A stretch of DNA of 64,000 bases, from NCBI RefSeq assembly GCF_014646155.1, contig NZ_BMMX01000005.1, positions 1 to 64,000 of the forward strand, read 5' to 3'. The notes beneath the pieces are model-generated. The model ran no database searches. It was not told where the DNA came from and saw only the letters and a program-made list of their open reading frames with translations. Shown one piece after another: positions 1 through 7,425 of the stretch (its first letter is position 1; each line of letters begins with the position of its first letter). The stretch is from Mangrovihabitans endophyticus (GTDB lineage Bacteria > Actinomycetota > Actinomycetes > Mycobacteriales > Micromonosporaceae). The position numbers and the translations under genes are program-made.

Positions 1-250
1 CGCACCACGAGCGGTGAGTTCTGACATGTCGCGATCTTCGCACGAAGACTTCGACGTGCGATCCCCCGAACTCTGAGGTCGCCACCTACGCGGCAGCAGC
101 GTTCCGATTGACGATTGGCCAGTCCTACTGAGGCGTTTGGATCGTGAACCGCGGTATCCGCTTCTGCCGCGCCAAATGCGCGGTCGTGCCGTCGCGTGGG
201 CGCGATCGCCGGCGTGTAGTCGCCGGCTGGTCTCCGTGCACCATGGGGCG
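1..250. other. left-edge stretch without a recognised gene
   Basis: No convincing coding region is seen here. An open frame enters the next gene from position 137, but its first 38 residues are Arg-rich and have no recognisable similarity to a protein domain, so they look like spurious upstream extension. The composition is visibly less GC-rich than most of the window. Confidence 0.4.
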
Positions 251-517
251 GTGAACTACGAGACTGGCCGGGCAACCGACGTAAACCCGAGCAGCGTCGA
301 AACACGCGACGACTTCGCCCGCTTCCTCTCGGGGGTCTTGGCCGACTTCCGATCGGAGGGAGCGGCCGAGTGGGAGAACGGCACCCTGGACCGTTTCCTC
401 GACGGGCTGTTAGCGGTCGCGGAGGCCCGTCTTGTCGATGCGTCGACACAGGATCAGGAGCAAGCCTCCTGGCGTCTGTTTGCCGAGCTCATACAAGGTG
501 CGACGGGGTACGAGTAG
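251..517 (+). CDS. small DUF7660-like protein
   Basis: This 88-residue acidic protein has the pattern RDDFARFLSGVLADF, then EWENGTLDRFLDGLL, which resembles the small DUF7660 family (an Asp-Phe helix followed by a W-E-N-x-T-L-x-x-[FY]-L helix). The function of that family is not known to me. I chose the GTG at 251 because the conserved region starts about 17 residues later and the upstream in-frame extension to 137 is unlike protein. There is no signal peptide or membrane segment. It lies in the degenerate left part of the window, next to a frameshifted gene on the other strand, so it may be cargo of the element that ends at the tRNA-Val gene. The family assignment is from memory of the motif and is moderately secure. 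Confidence 0.55.
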   Translation: MNYETGRATDVNPSSVETRDDFARFLSGVLADFRSEGAAEWENGTLDRFLDGLLAVAEARLVDASTQDQEQASWRLFAELIQGATGYE

Positions 518-644
518 CGCGCCTTCATCTGCCGCTGTTAACGCGTCTGGCTACCGGAGTAGAACCAGCTCACACCTTGCGGCCGTCAGCATGACCTGCT
601 GGTAAGGGCTTACACATCTGGCTGTGCCCGGAACGACGGCCATG

Positions 645-1389
645 TCACCGGGCCAGGTCACTGCCATCGGCGAGGACCATCGCGGTCAGGGTTTCACCAG
701 CGTGCACGGCGGCATCCAGCCGACGGCGTCCTTGTTCGGCGAAGAAGTGTGGTGCCCGGTAGCGCACCACGATTCCGCCGTCCTCGTCGGTCGTGGCGGC
801 CAGGCGTACACGGTGGGGATCGAGGTAGCAGACCGGTGCCGGCAGGCGTCGCGAGCGATTCGACGATTCGTTCGACGACATCTTCCGGCGCCGCTCTCGT
901 GGTATCGCAGACGAGGTCGTAGTTACGCAGCCAGGTCTTGTCGACGCCGTATCGCGACAGGAACCGCTGCCGTTCGCTGTCGCTGCGAAGGCCCAATTGG
1001 CGAGCGGCCTCGTCCAGGTCGCGATAGTTCTCGACCTGGTCGCCGACCCGGCCAAGCACGCGCCGCGCCGCCACGATCGGCTCGGTGACCAGGTGCACCT
1101 TCAAGGCGTCAGTAAAGAAGTACCAGGCCAGCCGGCTGTCGACCACCAGACGCTCGCCGCCGGCCGCGATGTCATGCTGCAGATGGTCGATGTAGTGGTC
1201 GACCTTGTCGTCCAACTCCGCATGCAGGTTGAACTGCAATGCGGTCATGCCATGCTCCGCGGCCATCCGACGATAAAGATCCCCGATGCTGACCCTTCGT
1301 ACCCCCAGCCGGTCCGCCAGCATCACCGACACGGTGGTCTTGCCACCGCCGAGATCACCGTTCAGGACGACCGTCCGGCCTCGCATCAT
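645..1389 (-). pseudogene. frameshifted AAA/cytidylate kinase-like protein with ParB-like tail
   Basis: The N-terminal part (1389 to about 845) is a P-loop kinase: GDLGGGKTT is the Walker A at residues 11-19, followed by RRVSIGDLYRRMA, a VVDSRLAWYFF segment and RYGVDKTWLRNYDLVCDTT, as in cytidylate kinase-like proteins of actinomycetes. After VVERIVESL the frame turns into Arg/Pro-rich nonsense. The adjacent frame, about 843 to 645, instead reads PVCYLDPHRVRL and then HFFAEQGRRRLDAAVHAGE, which resembles the ParB-like C-terminal part seen in full-length relatives. The two halves therefore appear to belong to one gene of about 245 residues broken by a one-base slip near position 840. It could be a real inactivation or an assembly error. 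The intact Walker A argues for a recent event. Confidence 0.65.
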
Positions 1390-1693
1390 CGGCCAACCGT
1401 AACGGTTCGGAGCACCGGCGTGGCGTCGAGAAGATCGGCACCATCTACCGATAGGGACGCCCCGCCTTCGCCCGTCGAATGGCCCAAGGTCACGTGTACG
1501 GATTTGCCGCGAACCGATCGCTACGTAGCGTGGTGCACGGCTCGACGGCTCGGCTCGGAAGTAGTCGACGGGAGCGCTGCGGGGCAGTCAAAGCGAGGCA
1601 GGCTCGGTACGGTGTGATGGGTTTCGGGCTTCTCCGGATGTGGTTCGCCGACATGCCCGGACGACATTTGCCGACTCGAAGGAAGCCCCCGGT
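1390..1693. other. intergenic region, no gene seen
   Basis: These 304 bases separate the divergently transcribed kinase remnant and the NTF2-like gene. The frames that cross it are shadows without domain character. I see no clear repeat or terminator. GGAAG at about 1680 is the likely ribosome binding site of the next gene. Confidence 0.4.
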
Positions 1694-2161
1694 ATGAGCA
1701 GTCCTCGCGAGACTTTCCTCCGACTGGTGAACGGCGTCTGTGACGGCCCGTACGAGGGCCTCGCGGGGCTGTACGCCGAACAGACCCATGTCACGCATCC
1801 GTTCCACCCGCTCGATCCGCCGCCGTTGCGCAGCCGCAGCGAACTCCACGAGCACTTCACCGCGCCGGGTCCCGTCGCCCGGACGCTGAGGCGCAAGCCG
1901 GTCGACATCACGATCCATGAAACCGCCGACCCGGAGGTGATCGTCGCTGAGTTCGCCTACCAGGGGCGGGTCGAAGAGACAGGCGAGGCATTTACGGTGC
2001 CGTGTGTCTTTGTGATGCGCATCCGCGATGGGCTCATCATCGAGTCGCGAGACTACATCGACCACATCGCCAGTGCGCGGGCCTGGGGTCAACTCGACAA
2101 CCTGCTGACCGCACTTCGCCCGCAGGAAACCACCACCGATGATAGTACCGAGCGGCCTTGA
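1694..2161 (+). CDS. SnoaL/NTF2-like fold protein
   Basis: This 155-residue protein starts with RETFLRLVNGVCDG, continues with YAEQTHVTHPFHP and ends with a beta-rich half containing IVAEFAYQGRVEETGEAF and MRIRDGLIIESRDYIDH. This is the SnoaL-like nuclear transport factor 2 fold. Members are small cytosolic barrels that act as isomerases, cyclases or binding proteins, and the substrate cannot be read from sequence. The start ATG at 1694 follows GGAAG by about ten bases; the 18 codons upstream in frame lack conserved residues. The C-terminal PQETTTDDSTERP is a disordered tail. No operon partner is evident. Confidence 0.75.
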   Translation: MSSPRETFLRLVNGVCDGPYEGLAGLYAEQTHVTHPFHPLDPPPLRSRSELHEHFTAPGPVARTLRRKPVDITIHETADPEVIVAEFAYQGRVEETGEAFTVPCVFVMRIRDGLIIESRDYIDHIASARAWGQLDNLLTALRPQETTTDDSTERP

Positions 2162-2451
2162 CGGACTTTTGACAAGTCGACCGCGCACGGATTTGCCGCC
2201 GATCGTGCGCGGTGGCCCGGCGGCTGCCATCACATGCTGTGACGGTACGGGCAGGCTGCGCAGACCAATGCCCACCGCCAGACGCTGGATCAAGTCCTTT
2301 CGCGGGCGCTGGTTCGCGATCAGGGGCGATGGGGGCGGCATGGGTCTGCTCGTCTGTAGCCGCAACGGAACCACCCGCCGGGTAGGGATGGCTGACCGTC
2401 GATTCTGGTGAGTGCGCAAGCGGCCAGTTTGACTTCGTCCTCCGGTGTTGA
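2162..2451. other. intergenic region, no gene seen
   Basis: About 290 bases between two plus-strand genes. Open frames in both directions are present but none has recognisable domain character. It may hold element debris. Confidence 0.35.
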
Positions 2452-2772
2452 ATGGCGGGCATGGAGTGGATCATTTCGTTCGCCGTGGTTGTGCCGTTCG
2501 TGTTGGCCCTCGTGGTGGCCGTCAGTGACCGCCGTAGCGCCATTGATCGTCAGGCTCGCCGGTTGGCGGCAGTCGAGCGCAAGCTGGATCTGATCATGGA
2601 CCATCTGGATGTCCGCGAACCCGAGCCGACCCTCCCAGGGCCGGTCTGGGAGGAGTTGGTCGCCGGCCGCAAGATTCAGGCGATCAAGAAGTACCGGGAG
2701 GCGACCGGGGCCGGTCTGAAAGAGGCCAAGGACGCTGTCGAACTCGTCGCCAGGCAGCGCGGCCTGGAGTGA
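2452..2772 (+). CDS. membrane-anchored ribosomal L7/L12 C-terminal-like protein
   Basis: The first 25 residues form one membrane helix (WIISFAVVVPFVLALVVAV). A charged helix follows (RQARRLAAVERKLDLIMDHL). The last 45 residues (WEELVAGRKIQAIKKYREAT, then GLKEAKDAVELVARQ) match the C-terminal domain of ribosomal protein bL12, where the GLKEAKxxV helix binds translation factors. Small actinobacterial proteins with this domain and no ribosomal N-terminus are known, but their role is not established to my knowledge. ATG at 2461 (MEWIIS) is an alternative start. It is 106 residues and appears intact. It sits just upstream of the recombinase remnant. Confidence 0.7.
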   Translation: MAGMEWIISFAVVVPFVLALVVAVSDRRSAIDRQARRLAAVERKLDLIMDHLDVREPEPTLPGPVWEELVAGRKIQAIKKYREATGAGLKEAKDAVELVARQRGLE

Positions 2773-3021
2773 CGATCTCGGCAGCGATCTGTCGGCCGGT
2801 CACCCGGATGGACCAAGAATTGCACGGTGCGCCGGTGGTGGGTTCGCTGGATGTCTTGTCTCCGCTTGAGTCGGAGGCCTGTTGAGGGTCGATCCACTTC
2901 GACGTCGACCCGCCCCCGCGAGTCCGACGGCCCACCGAAGGAGAGGACCACACGATGTCGATCTTCAATCTTCGTGGCCGCTGTCCTGGTATTCGTCAGG
3001 CGGATCTCCCTCAGGTCGCCT

Positions 3022-4358
3022 ATGGATGATCACGGTTCGAAAGGAGATGACTCCGGCACTCCGCAACCCGGCGACTGGGAGATCGTGGTGGTCTACTCCG
3101 ACGACGCCTCCGGCGCGTCCACCGACCGGCCGCAACTCCAGCAGGCGCTGCGCGCGGCGCGGGCCGGACTGTTCGACACCCTGTTGGTGTACCGGGTGGA
3201 CCGGTTCTCCCGCAGCCTGCGGGACCTGACCGGACTCCTGGACGAGTTGGCGGAGGCGCAGGTGGTGTTCCGGTCGGCGACCGAGCCGTTCGACACCGCC
3301 ACCCCGGTGGGGCGGATGCTGGGCGTGTTCGCCGAGTTCGAACGCGAGACGATCATCGACCGGGTCATCGCCGGGATGGAACGCACAGCCGCGAAAGGGT
3401 TGTGGACCGGCGGGCAGCGTCCGTTCGGCTACCGCCTCGACCGCACCCTGGACGGGCTGGTGCCCGACCCCGGCGAGGCGGTCACGGTCCGGAAAATCTT
3501 CGACCTGTACGTCACCGACCGGCTCGGCACGAAGACGATTGCCGGGCGGCTCAACGAGCAGGGGTCACGCACCCGGCTGGGCAAGCCCTGGTCGGCGCAC
3601 ACCGTGGAGATGCTGCTGACCAACCGGATCTATGTGGGGGAGAAGACCTTCCGCGACATCGTGGTTCCGGACGCTCACGAGCCCATCGTCGATCTCGCTC
3701 GTTTCGACATCGCCCAGCAGATTCTGGGCCGCCGGTCGGCGGAGATCGGGCGGCGGGCGGCGAACCCGTCCAGCTACACGCTGACCGGGTTGATCCGCTG
3801 TCCGCAGTGCGGGCGCGGCTACATCGGCACCGCCGCCAAGGGCAGGTACAAGACCTACCGGTATTACACCTGCTGGAGCCAGGCCCGGTACGGCACCAAG
3901 GCCGGCTGCTGCATTCACCGGTTCAACGCCGACGACCTCGAAGCCGCGGTCAGTGACGCGCTGCTGGACTTCTACACCACCGGCCACGACCTGATCACCG
4001 ACGCGATCACCCGTTTTCAGGACAACTACGCCGCCTCCACCGCCGCCAAGCGGGAACAGTTGGCCACGCTCACCGGGGAACTGCGGGACAACACGGCCGT
4101 CGTCGACCGCTACCTGAGCGCCTTCGAACGAGGCACCCTAGACGACGACGCTCCCAAGATCCGCAAGAGATCACGGTCGTGTCGGACGACACCGTCCGAC
4201 CGGTGTTCAAACTGCCGCTCACCGCAGAGCCCGGAAACGACGAACGGCCAGCCCCCGACGGGCTGACCCCTGCCGACCGTGACGCCAACCAGGTGGTTCG
4301 CGCACTGACAACTATGGTGGGCGATACTGGGATCGAACCAGTGACCTCTCCGGTGTGA
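3022..4358 (+). pseudogene. large serine recombinase remnant reading into tRNA-Val
   Basis: Recognisable parts in order: the second half of a resolvase domain (VVVYSDDASGAS, LLVYRVDRFSRSLRDL, FAEFERETIIDRV), a recombinase domain (GYRLD, GTKTIAGRLNEQG, WSAHTVEMLLTNRIYVGEKTF), a zinc ribbon (LIRCPQCGRGYIG with a second C-H-containing part) and a coiled segment. The start of the resolvase domain, with its Y-x-R-x-S catalytic serine, is absent in all frames. Near 4165 the frame breaks: the original frame ends at 4266 in nonsense, while the next frame reads EITVVSDDTVRPVFKLPL and ends GDTGIEPVTSPV at 4358, inside the tRNA gene. Compared with relatives, about 60 residues are missing at the break. 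I infer an inactive integrase of a tRNA-associated element. Confidence 0.75.
4315..4358. other. probable attachment-site junction at the tRNA 3' end
   Basis: The recombinase reading frame continues into the tRNA 3' half and stops at the anticodon loop. This is how integrases adjacent to a tRNA attachment site commonly look in actinomycetes. I do not see a second copy of this stretch elsewhere in the window, so the partner site would lie to the left of the window or has been lost. The exact core cannot be fixed from one side. Confidence 0.4.
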
Positions 4359-4389
4359 ACGGAGCGCTCTCCCGCTGAGCTAATCGCCC
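4315..4389 (-). tRNA. tRNA-Val(CAC)
   Basis: Read on the minus strand the 75 bases fold into a complete cloverleaf: acceptor GGGCGAT pairs with ATCGCCC, D arm GCTC/GAGC, anticodon stem CTCCG/CGGAG around loop TTCACAC with anticodon CAC, and T arm ACTGG/CCAGT around TTCGATC. The discriminator A and encoded CCA follow. It reads GUG valine codons. Its 3' half overlaps by 44 bases the last codons of the recombinase remnant on the other strand, so the element carries the 3' end of this tRNA gene at its junction. Confidence 0.96.
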
Positions 4390-4439
4390 TCGACGCAGAC
4401 AGACTTTACCGGACCGGGCGCCGGAGCCGGAAATCGGGG

Positions 4440-4850
4440 TCAGCTTCCTCCGGTGATCCAGTTCCAGGCGATCGACACCAGGTCGATGCCGAAGCTGAGG
4501 CGCACCGACAGCCACACCACCGCGGACACGAACAGCATGCCGGCCATGCCGATGACGGCTCGCAGGCCGAGCGGCTGGCGGCCCACCCAGTGGGTCCACG
4601 ACCGGACGTGCCTCTTGGTGAATTCCAGCAGGTTCTTCGCCCAGGCGAACTCGAGTGCCCAGATGGCGAGTCCCAGGATCACGATGGCCCAACCCGGCCC
4701 GGGGAGGGGGATCAGCACGATCCCCACGGCCACCACCAGGGTGCCGAGCGTTCCGATGCCGATGCGGAGAGCCAGACGCCCGGTCGGATTGCGCCTGATT
4801 CGGTCCAAAACACCCATGCGGGTGCTGGGCTCGTCGTGCTTTGTGGTCAT
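4440..4850 (-). CDS. PGPGW-motif transmembrane protein (TIGR02611-like)
   Basis: This 136-residue membrane protein carries the diagnostic motif PGPGW at residues 50-54, between two membrane helices (about 30-48 and 55-70). A third helix lies at about 95-118 (AVIGMAGMLFVSAVVWLSV). Actinobacterial proteins with this motif are small integral membrane proteins of unknown function. The N-terminus is basic and cytosolic (RIRRNPTGR). It begins with an ATG at 4850 and stands alone, reading toward the tRNA gene about 50 bases downstream. Confidence 0.85.
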   Translation of the reverse strand: MTTKHDEPSTRMGVLDRIRRNPTGRLALRIGIGTLGTLVVAVGIVLIPLPGPGWAIVILGLAIWALEFAWAKNLLEFTKRHVRSWTHWVGRQPLGLRAVIGMAGMLFVSAVVWLSVRLSFGIDLVSIAWNWITGGS

Positions 4851-5128
4851 TCCATCCCCCAGTGTCCCGGATCCCCGTCACTACCCGGGAGGAATGGACG
4901 TTACCGGAGTAAGTCAAACAGCTGGGCCCACCCGTCGCCGGGCGAATCTAAGCGCTCGTCGAGAACAAGACAATATATCGCTTTTTGTCAGTCTTGGAGC
5001 GCGAATTGGGGTCGTCTTCCCACTACTGGGTGAGATCAGCTTATGGCGGAGCGTAACGACAGGGATCACCTGAGTATGGGAAACGCGGGGTTCATCGGCC
5101 TCGCAGCGGTGCCGGGGGGAGTACGTCC
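4851..5128. promoter_or_regulatory. divergent intergenic region between the PGPGW and SsgA-like genes
   Basis: These 278 bases must contain the promoters of both neighbouring genes. The region is relatively AT-rich for this genome, especially around 4960-5060. I cannot assign a specific promoter. GGGGGAG at about 5114-5120 is the ribosome binding site of the SsgA-like gene. Confidence 0.4.
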
Positions 5129-5560
5129 ATGAGTACCATTCGTCCAACGACCGTCGAGGTCGAAACCTCGCTGCGGCTCGTAGCGCCTGATGCCACGGCT
5201 CTGCCCGTGCGTGCCAGTCTCCGCTATGACCCAGCCGATCCGTACGCGGTGCACGTGTTGTTCCACGCAGAATCAGCCGGTGGGGAAGCCGTGAGCTGGT
5301 CCTTTGCGCGGGAACTTCTCGTTGCTGGGCTCGATGAGCCGGCGGGCATCGGTGACGTCCGGGTGTGGCCGTGGGCCACGCCGCGGGGCGACTTCGTCGC
5401 GTTGGCGTTGTCGTCGCCGGACGGCAATGCGCTGTTCGAAGTTCCGCGCAGCATCCTTGTCCGGTTCTTGCGGCGCACCTATGTGGTGGTGCCGCGGGGT
5501 CGGGAATCCGATCATCTGGATGTGGACGCCGCCGTGAACAGGTTGCTGGCGGGCCGGTAA
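5129..5560 (+). CDS. SsgA-family sporulation/cell division regulator
   Basis: The 143-residue protein matches the SsgA-like protein family: VPVRASLRYDPADPYAV-type strand (here LPVRASLRYDPADPYAVHV), then WSFARELLVAGL, DVRVWPW, and FEVPRSILVRFLRRTYVVVPRG. SsgA-like proteins occur only in sporulating actinomycetes. In Streptomyces, SsgA and SsgB localise FtsZ at sporulation septa. The overall length and the lack of insertions resemble SsgB more than SsgA, but the exact paralogue cannot be decided. The start is preceded by GGGGGAG at good spacing, and the gene is closed by a strong hairpin terminator. It appears monocistronic. Confidence 0.9.
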   Translation: MSTIRPTTVEVETSLRLVAPDATALPVRASLRYDPADPYAVHVLFHAESAGGEAVSWSFARELLVAGLDEPAGIGDVRVWPWATPRGDFVALALSSPDGNALFEVPRSILVRFLRRTYVVVPRGRESDHLDVDAAVNRLLAGR

Positions 5561-5576
5561 CGAGGCGGATATTTCG

Positions 5577-5623
5577 GGGACGATCCGCGAGGGCACTGCC
5601 GGCTCTCGCGGGTCGTCCCTTTT
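5577..5623 (+). terminator. intrinsic terminator of the SsgA-like gene
   Basis: Arms 5577-5591 (GGGACGATCCGCGAG) and 5605-5619 (CTCGCGGGTCGTCCC) pair over 15 positions with one G-T wobble, with a 13-base loop, followed by TTTT. It begins 16 bases after the SsgA-like stop codon. This is the clearest rho-independent terminator in the window. Confidence 0.9.
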
Positions 5624-5745
5624 GTCAGCCCGATCGCGGACTTTTAGACGAAAATAATGCTCAATGTCCGTTTCTGCATGTCATTGGGACAGGTGCAAGA
5701 ACTCTGGCGTGCATCAGTGGCGGGCGCCGGTTACGTTCGGCCCCG

Positions 5746-6684
5746 ATGCTGACGTTGGACCAGCGCCATCGCGCCGCCGCACTGCCGTTGCCGGCCCCGT
5801 TGTGGGCGGGCGTCGGAACCTGCGCGCTGCCGGACACGGCGCTGGCCGATCCGCGCACACCGCCGCAGCGGCTGCCGAACCACCTTCTCGCCCTGACCAC
5901 CACCGGCCACGGCGTGATCGAGATCGACTTCACATCTCGCGAGTGCCGGCCGGGGACCCTGCTGTGGGTGCGGCCGGGCCAGGCGGTCAAGGTGGCCGAG
6001 GGGACCGGCCTGGACGCGGCGATGGTGTGCTGGCGACCGGGCCTGTTGCCGCCCGGCCAGACCGCCGGCCTGGACACCGATGATCCTGTCGGTCCGGGCC
6101 GCTGGCAGTTGACCGGCGAGGACGAGGACGCCGTGATCAACGAGTTCGCCCAGCTCGCAGTGGATTGTGAGCGGCATTCCGCCGGGGAGGCGGCGGCCGC
6201 GCTGCTGCGCCATCAACTGGCGGTGCTGTTGCTGCGGATCACCCTGATCGCTGCCGATGACCTGCCGGACATGTCGACCGTGGAGAGCCGGACGTTCGCC
6301 CGGTTTCGCCGCATGCTGGAGGAGGGGCATGCGACCAGCCGCCGGGTGGAAGACTACGCGGCCCAGGTGGGCTGCTCGGTGCGTACGTTGACGCGGGCGA
6401 GCCTGGCCGTTACCGGCCGCACGGCGAAGCAGGTGGTGGACGACCGGGTCGCGCTCGAAGCGCGGCGGCTGCTGGCCTGCACCCCGCTCTCGGTGGCCGA
6501 GGTCGGACGGCGCTTGGGTTTCGCCGAACCGACGAACTTCGGGCGGTTCTTCCACCGGGAGGTGGGCGCCAGCCCGGGAGTCTTCCGCACGAACGCGACA
6601 TCGGACGGTCGTCACGTGCCGGTGCCGCGCGTGCCGCCGGATGACCGGCGCGACCCGCTCGCGGGGGCCCGGCACACGGCGTAG
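5746..6684 (+). CDS. AraC-family transcriptional regulator
   Basis: The 312-residue protein has an N-terminal cupin-like sensing half (HGVIEIDF, GTLLWVRPGQAVKV) and a C-terminal AraC DNA-binding domain at about residues 195-285. The two helix-turn-helix units are YAAQVGCSVRTLTRASLAVT and LSVAEVGRRLGFAEPTNFGR, followed by FFHREVGASPGVFR, the typical AraC ending. The ATG at 5746 was chosen because the sensing domain begins directly after it; the long upstream frame is antisense noise around the preceding terminator. Its ligand and targets are unknown. No divergent target gene is adjacent; the Rrf2-type regulator follows after 23 bases and may be cotranscribed. Confidence 0.85.
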   Translation: MLTLDQRHRAAALPLPAPLWAGVGTCALPDTALADPRTPPQRLPNHLLALTTTGHGVIEIDFTSRECRPGTLLWVRPGQAVKVAEGTGLDAAMVCWRPGLLPPGQTAGLDTDDPVGPGRWQLTGEDEDAVINEFAQLAVDCERHSAGEAAAALLRHQLAVLLLRITLIAADDLPDMSTVESRTFARFRRMLEEGHATSRRVEDYAAQVGCSVRTLTRASLAVTGRTAKQVVDDRVALEARRLLACTPLSVAEVGRRLGFAEPTNFGRFFHREVGASPGVFRTNATSDGRHVPVPRVPPDDRRDPLAGARHTA

Positions 6685-6707
6685 CCACTACGGGGCATGA
6701 TGGTGAC

Positions 6708-7163
6708 GTGCAAATCTCCGCGCGCGGCGACTATGCGGTACGGGCGGCGCTGAGCTTGGCCAACGCCTATCCGACCCTGATGTCTGCCCAGGCCATCGCT
6801 CAGGACCAGGACATGCCCAGGAAATTTCTGGAGGCGGTTCTCGCGGACATGCGTCGCGCCGGCGTGGTGCGTGCCCAGCGCGGCGCCGAGGGCGGCTACA
6901 CGCTGTCCCAGCCGCCCGGCGACGTGACCATCGGGCAGGTCCTGCGGGCGGTGGACGGTCCGCTGGCAGGGGTGCGCGGCATGCGTCCGGAGGAGACCCA
7001 TTACTCCGGCCCGGCCCGGAACCTGCCGAACCTCTGGGTCGCGGTGCGGTCCGCGGTGCGCGAGGTGGTCGACGAGGTCAGCCTGGACGAGGTGATCAGC
7101 GGCAAGATGCCGGCGCACGTCCGCAAACTGACCGCCCGGCCGGATGCCTGGCACCCGCGCTGA
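6708..7163 (+). CDS. Rrf2-family transcriptional regulator without cluster cysteines
   Basis: The 151-residue protein begins MQISARGDYAVRAALSLA and continues with MSAQAIAQDQDMPRKFLEAVL and GVVRAQRGAEGGYTLSQPP, the winged helix of Rrf2 proteins. It then has the signature IGQVLRAVDGPL. Rrf2 members such as IscR and NsrR hold an iron-sulfur cluster with three cysteines in the second half. This protein contains no cysteine, so it must sense something else or act as a plain repressor. It starts at a GTG, 23 bases after the AraC gene. An inverted repeat at 7217-7230 downstream is a candidate operator for it. Confidence 0.9.
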   Translation: MQISARGDYAVRAALSLANAYPTLMSAQAIAQDQDMPRKFLEAVLADMRRAGVVRAQRGAEGGYTLSQPPGDVTIGQVLRAVDGPLAGVRGMRPEETHYSGPARNLPNLWVAVRSAVREVVDEVSLDEVISGKMPAHVRKLTARPDAWHPR

Positions 7164-7216
7164 CCACTGTCCGGGCGGGGCCGCGTTTGCCGCGGCGGGC
7201 GATCGGGAACCATCTG

Positions 7217-7230
7217 ACCACTTCAGTGGT
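7217..7230. promoter_or_regulatory. palindrome ACCACTTCAGTGGT, possible operator
   Basis: A perfect 6+6 inverted repeat with a 2-base centre lies between the Rrf2 gene and the next short gene, 22 bases before its start codon and just before its ribosome binding site GGAGGG (7238-7243). Its place suggests control of the small gene, possibly by the upstream Rrf2 regulator. That link is inference. Confidence 0.35.
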
Positions 7231-7251
7231 ACATCGTGGAGGGACCGCACC

Positions 7252-7425
7252 ATGGGCGTCATGCTGCGCAAGCAGAAAAAGATCGGACCGATCACGCTGC
7301 ACTTCACCCAGAACGGTTTCTCGTCCTGGAGCGTCAAGATCGGCCGCTGGTCATGGAACTCGCGCGCCAAGGCGCACCGCTTCGACCTGCCCGGCCCGCT
7401 GCACTGGAAGCAGGACAAGTCCTGA
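7252..7425 (+). CDS. small DUF4236-like protein
   Basis: This 57-residue basic protein (MLRKQKKIGPITLHFTQNG, FSSWSVKIGRWSWNSRA, FDLPGPLHWK) resembles small actinobacterial DUF4236-type proteins, which have an N-terminal LRK-x-x-K-IGP pattern, a Ser-rich W-S-V turn and a C-terminal DLPGP-x-W segment. Function is unknown. GGAGGG at 7238-7243 stands nine bases before the ATG, which supports translation from 7252 and not from the earlier in-frame ATG at 7144. There is no membrane segment. Confidence 0.7.
   Translation: MGVMLRKQKKIGPITLHFTQNGFSSWSVKIGRWSWNSRAKAHRFDLPGPLHWKQDKS

Noticed and set aside
1490..2419. Minus-strand open frame of 309 codons opposite the NTF2-like gene
   Set aside because: The plus-strand frame shows a complete NTF2-like fold; the opposite frame is low in hydrophobic pattern and carries no motif.
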